Assembly: GCF_011326755.1 (NCBI RefSeq)
Contig: NZ_JAAOIE010000002.1
Coordinates: 558,001-622,000 of the forward strand
Reading direction: 5' to 3'
Source: Cochlodiniinecator piscidefendens
GTDB taxonomy: Bacteria; Pseudomonadota; Alphaproteobacteria; Rhodobacterales; Rhodobacteraceae
DNA: 64,000 bases
Under the pieces are notes generated by a model, which saw nothing but the letters and a program-made list of their open reading frames with translations, was not told the DNA's origin and ran no database searches. The position numbers were made by a program, and so were the translations under genes. Shown piece after piece: positions 28,438-36,136 of the stretch (positions are counted from its first letter, which is position 1; each line of letters starts with the position of its first letter).

Positions 28438-29424
28438 TCAGATTTTCAAGACAATCTTACCGATGTGGCCTGAACTTTCCATTCTGCTATGGGCTTTCGC
28501 AGCGTCTTCTAACGAAAATTCCGAATCCATAACCGGGCCGATTTTGCCCGCTACCAACAACGGCCAGACCTGCGACAACAATTGCTCCGCAATTTTCGCT
28601 TTAGCGAGATCCGATTGGGGACGCAGAGTAGAACCTGTCACCGTAAGACGCTTTGCCATGATTTGAGCAAAGTTAATTTCAGCCTTTGGACCGGATAGAA
28701 ATGCGATGTGAACCATACGGCCTTCAATAGCCAAAGCCCTGATATTGCGACCGATATAGTCACCACCAACCATATCAAGGATCAGATGGGCGTAGCCTTC
28801 ACCCTTAAGCACAACAACAAAATCCTCATTGCGGTAATTGATCGCGCGTTCCGCACCGAGATCAAGGCATGCCTGACATTTTTCGTCAGAACCAGCCGTG
28901 GTGAAAACACGCGCACCAAAAGCATTTGCAAGCTGAATAGCCGTTGTACCGATGCCAGATGATCCACCATGCACCAAAAACCGCTCACCCGCCTGAAGGC
29001 CCCCGCGCATGAACACATTTGACCACACGGTGAAAAACGTCTCGGGTAAACAAGCTGCCTGTTTCAGATCCATACCCTTTGGAATTGGCAAAGCATGCAT
29101 GGCTGGCGCTGTTACGTATTCAGCGTATCCACCACCGGGCAACAGCGCACAAACCTCATCCCCAACGGACCAAGCGCTTACACCTTCGCCAACCGCTACG
29201 ATTGTTCCCGCACCCTCAAGCCCCGGTAGATCACTCGCTGTCGGGGGGGGCGCATAGCTGCCGGCGCGTTGCAGCGCATCCGGACGATTCACGCCAGCAT
29301 AAGCCAACTGAATCAGAATTTCGCCATACGCAGGCGTTGGGACCGGGCGTGTTACTGGCATTAAAACTTCGGGACCGCCCGGAGTGGATATTTCGATCGC
29401 GCGCATTGTTGTAGGCAAAGTCAT
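28438..29424 (-). CDS. NAD(P)H:quinone oxidoreductase, zinc-free MDR family (PIG3-like)
   Basis: Medium-chain dehydrogenase/reductase of 328 residues in the zeta-crystallin / PIG3 branch. MRAIEISTPGGPEVLMPVTRPVPTPAYGEILIQ is the typical start, GLEGAGTIVAVGEGV the groES-like part, and VHGGSSGIGTTAIQLANAFGARV the nucleotide-binding loop near 145. The catalytic zinc cysteines of alcohol dehydrogenases are missing, as in quinone reductases. Its start overlaps the COQ9 stop (TAATG), so it is coupled to a ubiquinone-related gene. Confidence 0.9.
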   Translation of the reverse strand: MTLPTTMRAIEISTPGGPEVLMPVTRPVPTPAYGEILIQLAYAGVNRPDALQRAGSYAPPPTASDLPGLEGAGTIVAVGEGVSAWSVGDEVCALLPGGGYAEYVTAPAMHALPIPKGMDLKQAACLPETFFTVWSNVFMRGGLQAGERFLVHGGSSGIGTTAIQLANAFGARVFTTAGSDEKCQACLDLGAERAINYRNEDFVVVLKGEGYAHLILDMVGGDYIGRNIRALAIEGRMVHIAFLSGPKAEINFAQIMAKRLTVTGSTLRPQSDLAKAKIAEQLLSQVWPLLVAGKIGPVMDSEFSLEDAAKAHSRMESSGHIGKIVLKI

Positions 29425-30116
29425 TAGGCTTCTTTCGTTTTATCGGTCCAGGTACCGGGGACATCATCGCGTGGAGAGGTGTTAGGCGGTTGAATACGAC
29501 CGACCATTTCAGAGATCAAACGACCCAATACTGGTGTTTTAGCAACAGCGGCTTTCACTTTTTCAAACTGCATTACGTTGTCGATTCGCCGATCCAGAAA
29601 AGCCCATGTTTCTACATGGCCTTCGCTATCGTCCCCCAACCAGTACAGAACAGTCGCACCGTAAACGCCAGAGAGTGTTGCGCGTTTCGTGTACCAATTG
29701 GCATCTTCGGACGTGTCCCCCAACGCGTTCCAAATAGCGTCACACGTTCCCCAAATGAGCTTGGCACCGTCTGCAGAATTCTGTGGCAGTGAAAACAAAG
29801 ACGACCCTCGACGGACCAATTCTTTGTCTTCGATAAGCTTTAATCGCAACTTCACCAAAGCTGCGATTTTGTCCCGAAACCGCATATCCTCAAGGGGTTC
29901 AACCTCAAAACGGGCGAGCATTTCAGCATCACCAGCCCGGTGATACGCCATTGCCAGATCAATCCCGCCACGTGGAAAAAGTGCTCGTGCCACCTCAACC
30001 GCCACGCCACATTCTTGTGCTGCGAAATTCAGGGGTTCATCCCCCCAACCATCAAAAACCACATGAGGGAGCGATGCATTTAACAATCGTGTTTTCAGTG
30101 CTAAATCTTCAGACAT
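29424..30116 (-). CDS. COQ9 family protein (ubiquinone biosynthesis accessory)
   Basis: A 230-residue homologue of mitochondrial COQ9, a lipid-binding helper of the ubiquinone hydroxylases. Family features include LPHVVFDGWGDEPLNFAAQECGV near the start, LFPRGGIDLAMAYHRAGD, and GVYGATVLYWLGDDSEGHVETWAFLDRRIDNVMQFEK, which is strongly conserved. The start MSEDLALKTR was chosen for the AAAGG upstream; a start 12 codons earlier is possible. It is divergent from rpsU and first in the run. Confidence 0.92.
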   Translation of the reverse strand: MSEDLALKTRLLNASLPHVVFDGWGDEPLNFAAQECGVAVEVARALFPRGGIDLAMAYHRAGDAEMLARFEVEPLEDMRFRDKIAALVKLRLKLIEDKELVRRGSSLFSLPQNSADGAKLIWGTCDAIWNALGDTSEDANWYTKRATLSGVYGATVLYWLGDDSEGHVETWAFLDRRIDNVMQFEKVKAAVAKTPVLGRLISEMVGRIQPPNTSPRDDVPGTWTDKTKEA

Positions 30117-30227
30117 AAGCAAACCTTTCACATTCAGCCCAGTAGTAGACAAACCAATCGCGCTTTGCTATAGGGCAGCTTCCTGCAACTTTTGCAAACT
30201 TTAACCTAGGAAGGTGGTGACAACCAC

Positions 30228-30434
30228 ATGCAGGTCAGTGTTCGCGACAATAACGTCGATCAGGCGCTTCGTGCCCTAAAGAAGAAACTGCAACGCGAAG
30301 GTGTATTTCGCGAGATGAAACTTCGTCAGGCTTACGAAAAACCGTCCGAGAAAAAAGCACGCGAGAAGGCAGAAGCAATTCGCCGTTCCCGTAAGCTGGC
30401 TCGGAAGAAAGCACAGCGCGAGGGTATGCTCTAA
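30228..30434 (+). CDS. rpsU: 30S ribosomal protein S21
   Basis: Small basic ribosomal protein of 68 residues, binding near the anti-Shine-Dalgarno end of 16S r[36 protein letters not shown] is the canonical S21 start and the arginine/lysine-rich C-terminus fits. An AGGAAGGTGG ribosome site lies upstream. It stands as a single gene with its own terminator. Confidence 0.98.
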   Translation: MQVSVRDNNVDQALRALKKKLQREGVFREMKLRQAYEKPSEKKAREKAEAIRRSRKLARKKAQREGML

Positions 30435-30479
30435 GCGCACGCTTTTTCGAACCAAGCAGTATTTTACTGCAAAGAATTA

Positions 30480-30507
30480 CCCCCGTGCTTCGGCGCGGGG
30501 GTTTTTC
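30480..30507 (+). terminator. Terminator of rpsU
   Basis: CCCCCG (TGCTTCGGCG)-type hairpin: CCCCCGTGC / GCGCGGGGG around a TTCG loop region, followed by TTTTTCGTTTT. It sits 46 bases after rpsU and before the DMT transporter start. Confidence 0.88.
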
Positions 30508-30571
30508 GTTTTCCGGGTTGTGTTTACCTTATTTGGCCGACAGGGTGCGCGAGAGCATTTTAGGGCAGATT

Positions 30572-31411
30572 ATGACGCGCGATTATCTCCAAGCTATTGC
30601 ACTTATCATCATCGCGATGACTTTGATCACCGCGGGTGACACTGCGGGAAAACTTCTGGGAGCCGACCATGGGGCTTCGCCCTTCTATGTCGCCTGGAGC
30701 CGTTTTCTAATTGGTGCTCTCGCATTCTTGCCATTTGCCGGCGGTTTTGATGGTCGAATTTTTCTAGATTGGCGCATTTGGTTACGCGCGCTGTTTATCG
30801 TTTGTGCAATTACGTCGATTTTAACCGCACTCAAAACCGAACCAATTGCCAACGTTTTTGCAATTTTCTTCGTCGGTCCTATCATTTCATATTTTGCATC
30901 GGCAATTTTGTTAGGTGAACGGGTGACACTTGCCCGCTCCGCATTGCTTCTATTGGGCTTTGTAGGTGTATTATTCGTGGTCAAACCCGGCTCAGACATG
31001 GGGGTTGGCGCTGGATTTGCCTTACTCGCCGGGATATTTTACGGTAGTTTTCTGGTCGCAAGTCGTTGGATTGCGCATGTTGCGCGCCCAAGATTGATGT
31101 TACTCAGCCAATTGATCATTGGCTCTGTGCTTCTCACACCACTTGGTTTCTCCGAAATTCCCGACATGTCGCAAAGCATCGCCGTGCTGACCATTATTAG
31201 CGCATTAGGCTCAGCTGTTGGTAACCTGTGCCTCATTCTCGCTTACCGACGCAGCGACGCATCAAAGCTTGCGCCATTCCACTATGTTCAGTTAATCGCG
31301 GCGGCCATCTTTGGCGTCCTTATATTTGGCAACTGGCCCGACTTATTCGCGCTGTTTGGGATATTGCTATTGCTCACCTCCGGGTTCGCAACGCTGCTGT
31401 TACGACGTTAA
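30572..31411 (+). CDS. DMT superfamily transporter (EamA domains)
   Basis: Inner-membrane exporter-like protein of 279 residues with about ten membrane segments in two EamA repeats. The start MTRDYLQAIALIIIAMTLITAGDTAGK follows AGGG at good spacing; the upstream part of the longer frame runs through the rpsU terminator. Typical features are AGDTAGKLLG in helix 1, AILLGERVTLARSALLLLGFVGVLFVV closing repeat 1, and LLLLTSGFATLLLRR at the end. Substrate is not predictable. It overlaps the convergent Lrp gene by 4 bases. Confidence 0.9.
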   Translation: MTRDYLQAIALIIIAMTLITAGDTAGKLLGADHGASPFYVAWSRFLIGALAFLPFAGGFDGRIFLDWRIWLRALFIVCAITSILTALKTEPIANVFAIFFVGPIISYFASAILLGERVTLARSALLLLGFVGVLFVVKPGSDMGVGAGFALLAGIFYGSFLVASRWIAHVARPRLMLLSQLIIGSVLLTPLGFSEIPDMSQSIAVLTIISALGSAVGNLCLILAYRRSDASKLAPFHYVQLIAAAIFGVLIFGNWPDLFALFGILLLLTSGFATLLLRR

Positions 31412-31896
31412 ACGGGCAGCGCTGTTGTTTTGCACACTGTCCGAAGCGCAAAACTGGAATGCATCTGAGCGACACCCGGTAACCGCGCAAGGTATCTCCG
31501 GTGAATTTGCGCGAAATCTTCAGTATCATGCGCCACAACCTTAAGAAGGTAATCTGATTTTCCGGCCATCAAATGACACTCGAGCACATCCGGAATTTTT
31601 GCGACCTCTCGCTCAAAGGCGTCTAATACTTCATCGGCTTGCCCAGAAAGCGCAATTTCAACAAAGATAGTCGAAGACCGTCCAACTTTGCGCGGGTCCA
31701 AAAGCGCGACATAGTCTTTGATATACCCGTCAACTTCCAACCTTTGCACACGCCGATGACATGCCGAAGCGGAAAGGTTAACCTTATCCGCAAGGTCCGC
31801 ATTCGACATGCGGCCAGCTTTCTGAAGCTGATTCAAAATTCGACGGTCTATACTGTCTAATGCCAAAAGCTCACACGATCCTTTCAATAAGCACAT
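31408..31896 (-). CDS. Lrp/AsnC family transcriptional regulator, probably of ald
   Basis: Feast/famine regulator. The core ALDSIDRRILNQLQKAGRMSNADLADKVNLSASACHRRVQRLEVDGYI is the HTH domain, followed by a RAM ligand domain (SSTIFVEIALSG...VLECHLMAGKSDYLLKVVAHD). The start is uncertain: ATG codons at 31926 and 31896 and a TTG at about 31863 all lie in frame, and none has a strong ribosome site; the domain itself begins around 31860. It is divergent from alanine dehydrogenase, the arrangement of AldR-type regulators, so control of ald by alanine is inferred. Confidence 0.87.
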   Translation of the reverse strand: MCLLKGSCELLALDSIDRRILNQLQKAGRMSNADLADKVNLSASACHRRVQRLEVDGYIKDYVALLDPRKVGRSSTIFVEIALSGQADEVLDAFEREVAKIPDVLECHLMAGKSDYLLKVVAHDTEDFAQIHRRYLARLPGVAQMHSSFALRTVCKTTALPV

Positions 31897-32002
31897 AATA
31901 TGCGCAACAAACTTCGATAAAACCATACACGAACCACCGATCTTTTCAAGGCAATTGCGTCAATAACCGTGCAAGATTGTCGCAGGAAAAGGAGGAGCAA
32001 AT

Positions 32003-33121
32003 ATGAAACTAGGTTGCCCTAAAGAGATTAAACCACAAGAATTCCGCGTCGGCATGACCCCCGCTGCCGCACTTGAAGCGATTACAAACGGCCATTCTGT
32101 CGTGATTGAAACAGGTGCTGGTCTTGGTGCTGGTTTTTCTGACGAAGACTATACCGCTGCTGGTGCAGAGATTCTCGCGACTGCTGCGGATGTTTTTGCC
32201 CAAGCCGATATGATCGTCAAAGTAAAAGAACCCCAAGCAGGTGAGCGTAAAATGCTACGCGAAGGGCAACTGCTATTCACATATTTGCACCTTGCACCCG
32301 ATCCCGAACAAACACACGATTTGATCGCATCAGGCGCGACATGTATCGCTTATGAAACTGTAACTGACGATCGTGGTGGTCTGCCACTTCTTGCGCCAAT
32401 GTCTGAAGTTGCAGGTCGTCTTGCGCCTCAGGTCGGTTCCTGGACTTTGCAAAAAGCCAACGGCGGTCGTGGCGTTCTAATGGGCGGCGTACCGGGCGTT
32501 GCCCCTGCGAAAGTCGTTGTTATTGGCGGCGGTGTTGTCGGCACACATGCAGCAAAGATCGCTGCGGGTATGGGTGCAGATGTTACTGTTCTTGATCGTT
32601 CATTGAACCGCCTAAAATATCTCGACGACGTATTTGGTGGAACATTCAAAAACCAATACGCAACAGCGGGTGCAACAATCGACCTCGTGCGTCAGGCTGA
32701 TATGGTGATTGGCGCTGTTCTGATCCCGGGTGCTGCCGCCCCTAAACTGATCTCACGTGCGCAACTGTCCGAAATGAAACCGGGCGCAGTTATTGTCGAC
32801 GTTGCGATTGACCAAGGCGGCTGCTTTGAAACATCAAAAGCAACAACGCACCAAGACCCAATCTATGACGTTGATGGCATCATGCACTATTGCGTTGCCA
32901 ACATGCCAGGTGCGGTTGCACGCACCTCAACCATCGCTTTGGGCAACGCAACCATGCCGTTCATGCTCGCGCTTGCGAACAAAGGCTGGAAGAAAGCCTG
33001 TGCTGACGACAAGCATCTGCTGAATGGTTTGAATGTGCATGCAGGCAAACTCACATATGCAGCTGTGGGTGAAGCACTTGGGCTTGACTACATCAGCGGT
33101 GAAGATGCCCTAAACATTTAA
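32003..33121 (+). CDS. ald: Alanine dehydrogenase
   Basis: NAD-dependent enzyme interconverting L-alanine with pyruvate and ammonia, 372 residues, full length. [23 protein letters not shown] is the family start. KVKEPQAGE holds the substrate-binding Lys, [19 protein letters not shown] the next conserved block, and [22 protein letters not shown] the Rossmann loop near 170. GGAGGAGC precedes the ATG. The divergent Lrp gene and the TTGC...GCAA symmetry at 31955-31974 between them suggest amino-acid control. Confidence 0.97.
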   Translation: MKLGCPKEIKPQEFRVGMTPAAALEAITNGHSVVIETGAGLGAGFSDEDYTAAGAEILATAADVFAQADMIVKVKEPQAGERKMLREGQLLFTYLHLAPDPEQTHDLIASGATCIAYETVTDDRGGLPLLAPMSEVAGRLAPQVGSWTLQKANGGRGVLMGGVPGVAPAKVVVIGGGVVGTHAAKIAAGMGADVTVLDRSLNRLKYLDDVFGGTFKNQYATAGATIDLVRQADMVIGAVLIPGAAAPKLISRAQLSEMKPGAVIVDVAIDQGGCFETSKATTHQDPIYDVDGIMHYCVANMPGAVARTSTIALGNATMPFMLALANKGWKKACADDKHLLNGLNVHAGKLTYAAVGEALGLDYISGEDALNI

Positions 33122-33128
33122 GATACAA

Positions 33129-33154
33129 AAAGGCCCGCAGTTTTGCGGGCCTTT
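33129..33154. terminator. Terminator between ald and mscL
   Basis: The perfect stem AAAGGCCCGC / GCGGGCCTTT with an AGTTTT loop lies 7 bases after ald and 20 bases from the end of the convergent mscL gene. A/T flanks suit both directions. Confidence 0.87.
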
Positions 33155-33174
33155 GCTTTGAAGTTCTCAAAAAA

Positions 33175-33609
33175 TTACTTTTTCAGAGAGTCCCGAATTT
33201 CAACAAGAATATCCAGCTCTGATGGACCTGCTGGTGCCGCCTCTTCTTCAGCTGCAGCCTTTTCTTTTTCAGCTGCTTCTTTGGCTTTGTTAACAGTTTT
33301 AACCAACATAAACACGACCCAAGCGATAATCAGGAAATTCAAGACCGCCATCAGGAACGCACCATATGCAAACGCCGCAGCACCGGCTTCTCTTGCAGCT
33401 TCGAGAGATGCATATACCGTTCCATCACCACCCAAGATAACAAAGTTATTGGTAAAGTCTGCACCGCCCGTAAACAGCCCGACAATTGGATTGATCAGAT
33501 CAGCCACCAACGATTTTACAATCGCAGTAAAGGCCGCACCAATAATGATCCCAACGGCCATGTCCATGACATTGCCCTTGGCGATGAAATCCTTAAATTC
33601 TTTCAACAT
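33175..33609 (-). CDS. mscL: Large-conductance mechanosensitive channel
   Basis: Osmotic release channel of 144 residues. [46 protein letters not shown] is the diagnostic amphipathic N-terminus and first membrane helix; the second helix lies near 80-102 ([19 protein letters not shown]), followed by a charged alanine/glutamate C-terminal bundle. AAAGGGAC supports the start; the longer frame does not align with the family. Confidence 0.97.
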   Translation of the reverse strand: MLKEFKDFIAKGNVMDMAVGIIIGAAFTAIVKSLVADLINPIVGLFTGGADFTNNFVILGGDGTVYASLEAAREAGAAAFAYGAFLMAVLNFLIIAWVVFMLVKTVNKAKEAAEKEKAAAEEEAAPAGPSELDILVEIRDSLKK

Positions 33610-33746
33610 TTCTATTGTCCCTTTTCCCGTTCGCGTTTTTATTGTGCGCATTAACGCACATACCATAGCACGAATTCACACAGGAAAAGCCCCTTTGCTT
33701 AGGGGAATTCGTGCTTATTTGTCCCCCATACGGACAGGAGAGCCCA

Positions 33747-34448
33747 ATGACCGATCTAAGCCAATTTGAAATCACAAAGCGCTGGCCCGCGCAAAACGCA
33801 GACATTTTGCAGCTATATTCATTTCCCACCCCGAACGGCGTTAAAGTATCCATCGCCCTAGAGGAAATGGGCATCCCTTATGAGGCACATAAAGTCACCC
33901 TTTCCGATGCTGACGTAAAAAGCCCCGAATTTTTATCTCTGAACCCAAATAATAAGATCCCGGCAATCATAGACCCGGATGGCCCTGATGGCGCCCCTAT
34001 CGGTTTGTTTGAAAGTGGCGCTATTCTGATTTATCTCGCTGAAAAATCGGGGCAACTGCTTTCTAAAGATCCAGCAAAGCGATATGAGACCATCCAGTGG
34101 CTCATGTTCCAGATGGGTGGCCTTGGTCCCATGTTTGGTCAGCTTGGGTACTTTTACGCCTTCGCAGGTAAAGAAATCGAAGACCCTCGTCCACGTGAAC
34201 GCTACATCAACGAAGCGAAACGATTGCTAGCGGTTTTAGATAAACAGCTTGAGAACCGCGATTGGATTGCTGGTGAATATTCGATAGCCGACATTGCAAT
34301 TGCACCCTGGCTACGAGGTGTTGATCTTTTCTACAAAGCAGGCGAAGTCCTTGAGTGGGAAAAGCACAAGAATGTCATAGCATACTTGGATCGTTTCCTC
34401 GCGCGTGACGCCGTGCAAAAAGGGCTCGTGCAGCCCCCTCGTGATTAA
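33747..34448 (+). CDS. Glutathione S-transferase family protein (YghU/YfcG-like)
   Basis: A 233-residue GST. The N-terminal thioredoxin-like domain contains ILQLYSFPTPNGVKVSIALEEMGIPYEAHKV, NPNNKIPAIIDPDGP and FESGAILIYLAEKSG (the glutathione-binding SNAIL-type motif). The C-terminal helical domain includes LFQMGGLGPMFGQLGYFY and IADIAIAPWLRG. The residues match the bacterial Nu-class/YghU branch, whose members act on disulfides and peroxides; the substrate here is unknown. CAGGAG precedes the ATG. Confidence 0.92.
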   Translation: MTDLSQFEITKRWPAQNADILQLYSFPTPNGVKVSIALEEMGIPYEAHKVTLSDADVKSPEFLSLNPNNKIPAIIDPDGPDGAPIGLFESGAILIYLAEKSGQLLSKDPAKRYETIQWLMFQMGGLGPMFGQLGYFYAFAGKEIEDPRPRERYINEAKRLLAVLDKQLENRDWIAGEYSIADIAIAPWLRGVDLFYKAGEVLEWEKHKNVIAYLDRFLARDAVQKGLVQPPRD

Positions 34449-34463
34449 GCCAGAACAACTGAT

Positions 34464-34502
34464 CATCGGGCCATGGTACTTGGCCCGATGACGCGTTTTT
34501 TA
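34464..34502 (+). terminator. Terminator of the GST gene
   Basis: The perfect 10-base stem CATCGGGCCA / TGGCCCGATG with a 7-base loop is followed by ACGCGTTTTTT. It is 15 bases after the GST stop. Confidence 0.87.
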
Positions 34503-34572
34503 AAAAATTCTCCCTTAATTTGTATTTAATCCTTGCTTATTTCGGAACTCTCAACAGCCAAGAGTGTGACGA

Positions 34573-35607
34573 ATGCCCCAGTATGACATCATCTTAAACG
34601 GAGACTTTTCCAATTTCGCCGCCAACTGGTCGGGGACTGATATAGAAGCAACCTATCCAGAGAGAGCTTATCTAGGAAATGGATCGTCAAACATTGTTTC
34701 CGAGATAGACGGTCACTCCGGGCAAACCACAGTTCTTGAACAGTCTTTCACGATCAATAACAGTGTGGACACAACACTGAATTTCGACACAGCATTGCGC
34801 AATGCTTCAAACGGCCAATCCGGAAGCGAAGGTTTCCGTGTGGATATTTTGGATTCTTCGGGTTCGGCATTGGCAAGCCAATCTTACTTTCCATCGCAAA
34901 ACTCGCTGACCGGGCGTTCGCTAGACGTTTCATTTCCGAGTGGTGGAACCTACACTTTGCGCTTTACGGAATTGGGCCCCGATAACAGCCTTGGCGCAAT
35001 CGTTGACAACATATCGATGCTTGTTTGCTTTACTGCTGGTACGCTAGTCGACACGGATCAAGGTCCAAAAGATGTTTCAATGATCAGGCTTGGCGATAGA
35101 GTTTTAACCCTCGACGATGGCTTCCAGTCTGTTAAATGGTGTCAAAGCCGGACAATTTCTGCACCAATGCTAAATGCTGATCCTAAGTTGCGCCCAATCG
35201 TTTTCCAGCCCGGCGCGTTGGGTGAAAATATGCCAAGCCATCCGCTCAAGGTCTCCCCCCAACATCGCATGCTCATCACTGGATGGCGCGCTGAATTGCT
35301 CCTTGGAGATTCAGAAGTCTTAGTCGCTGCGCACCGCCTGACCAACGACAGCACCATTCGCCCTGCCTCAACAGATGAAACTGTCACCTATGTGCATTTC
35401 ATGTTTGATCGCCATCAAATCGTCAAAGCAAACGGCGCATGGTCGGAAAGCTTTTTCCCAAGTGAGACGTCTCTACAAGGGGTTCACAATGATGCGCGCG
35501 AAGAGATTTATACGTTATTCCCCGAATTGCGCCTAAACGCGGCACATTTCGGAGAGACTGCACGTATTGTAGCCCGTGGCCCAGTCGGGCAAATGTTACT
35601 TAGCTAA
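34573..35607 (+). CDS. Hint (Hedgehog/intein)-domain protein with N-terminal beta-sandwich
   Basis: A 344-residue protein. Residues about 1-150 look like a carbohydrate-binding or adhesin-type beta domain (MPQYDIILNGDFSNFAANWSG, TLRFTELGPDNSLGAIVDNISM). A Hint_2 domain starts at Cys 152 (CFTAGTLVDTDQGPKDVSMIRLGDRVLTLDDG), with HPLKVSPQHRMLITG, VLVAAHRL, and YVHFMFDRHQIVKANGAWSESF. In Hint proteins the first Cys attacks the backbone and can cause self-cleavage. No signal peptide is seen; a type I-like export route is possible but unproven. Such proteins are common in Rhodobacterales and poorly understood. Confidence 0.88.
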   Translation: MPQYDIILNGDFSNFAANWSGTDIEATYPERAYLGNGSSNIVSEIDGHSGQTTVLEQSFTINNSVDTTLNFDTALRNASNGQSGSEGFRVDILDSSGSALASQSYFPSQNSLTGRSLDVSFPSGGTYTLRFTELGPDNSLGAIVDNISMLVCFTAGTLVDTDQGPKDVSMIRLGDRVLTLDDGFQSVKWCQSRTISAPMLNADPKLRPIVFQPGALGENMPSHPLKVSPQHRMLITGWRAELLLGDSEVLVAAHRLTNDSTIRPASTDETVTYVHFMFDRHQIVKANGAWSESFFPSETSLQGVHNDAREEIYTLFPELRLNAAHFGETARIVARGPVGQMLLS

Positions 35608-36046
35608 GGACACCGGTTAAAACATACTTTAGTATGTCAGCAACTTGCTGTGGCGTTTCAACGACAGCCAGTGCCGCAGCGTCCACCTCTTTCAAGGCAT
35701 GCTGATGATCTGCTCCATGCATCACAATCACTGATTTACCAAGCGCGGCTGCGTATCCTGCATCAAACGCTGCGTTCCACTGTTTGTATTTCTCACCGAA
35801 ACGAACTACAACAACATCGGCGTCAGCAATTCCTTTACGTGTACGAATTGCATTGATCTTTGCCCCTTTGTGATCATGCCAAAACTTATCTGGTTCAGCG
35901 CCTAAAATTGAAACACCACAATCATCGCTCGCGTCATGATCCGTTACCGGGGCATCAAAGCTCACATCCAAGCCTTGCGCTCCATCTATAATCTGTTGCC
36001 GCCAGTCCGTGTGAATTTCACCAGATAGATAAATCTTTAATGTCAT
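35600..36046 (-). CDS. YtoQ family protein
   Basis: Conserved protein of 148 residues with an N-deoxyribosyltransferase-like fold suggested by its opening (LKIYLSGEIHTDWRQQI) and DADVVVVRFGEKYKQWNAAFDAGYAAALGKSVIVMHG. Family function is unknown. It overlaps the convergent Hint gene by 8 bases. A hairpin lies just upstream of it, at the 3' end of pheT's transcript. Confidence 0.87.
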   Translation of the reverse strand: MTLKIYLSGEIHTDWRQQIIDGAQGLDVSFDAPVTDHDASDDCGVSILGAEPDKFWHDHKGAKINAIRTRKGIADADVVVVRFGEKYKQWNAAFDAGYAAALGKSVIVMHGADHQHALKEVDAAALAVVETPQQVADILKYVLTGVLS

Positions 36047-36080
36047 TTTAGTCTCCTATGCTTGGTGCTGCATATCATGA

Positions 36081-36113
36081 AAAAAGGGGCGTTGAACATC
36101 GCCAACGCCCCTT
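36081..36113 (-). terminator. Terminator after pheT
   Basis: The stem GGGGCGTT / AACGCCCC with flanking A/T pairs and a 10-base loop lies 24 bases after the pheT stop on the minus strand, ending in a TTTTTTC tract. It separates pheT from the ytoQ-like gene. Confidence 0.85.
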
Positions 36114-36136
36114 TCTAAAATTCAGATACACATGGT

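Noticed and set aside
33143-33769. 208-codon frame over mscL
   Set aside because: Mirror of the mscL gene; mscL has a canonical sequence and ribosome site.
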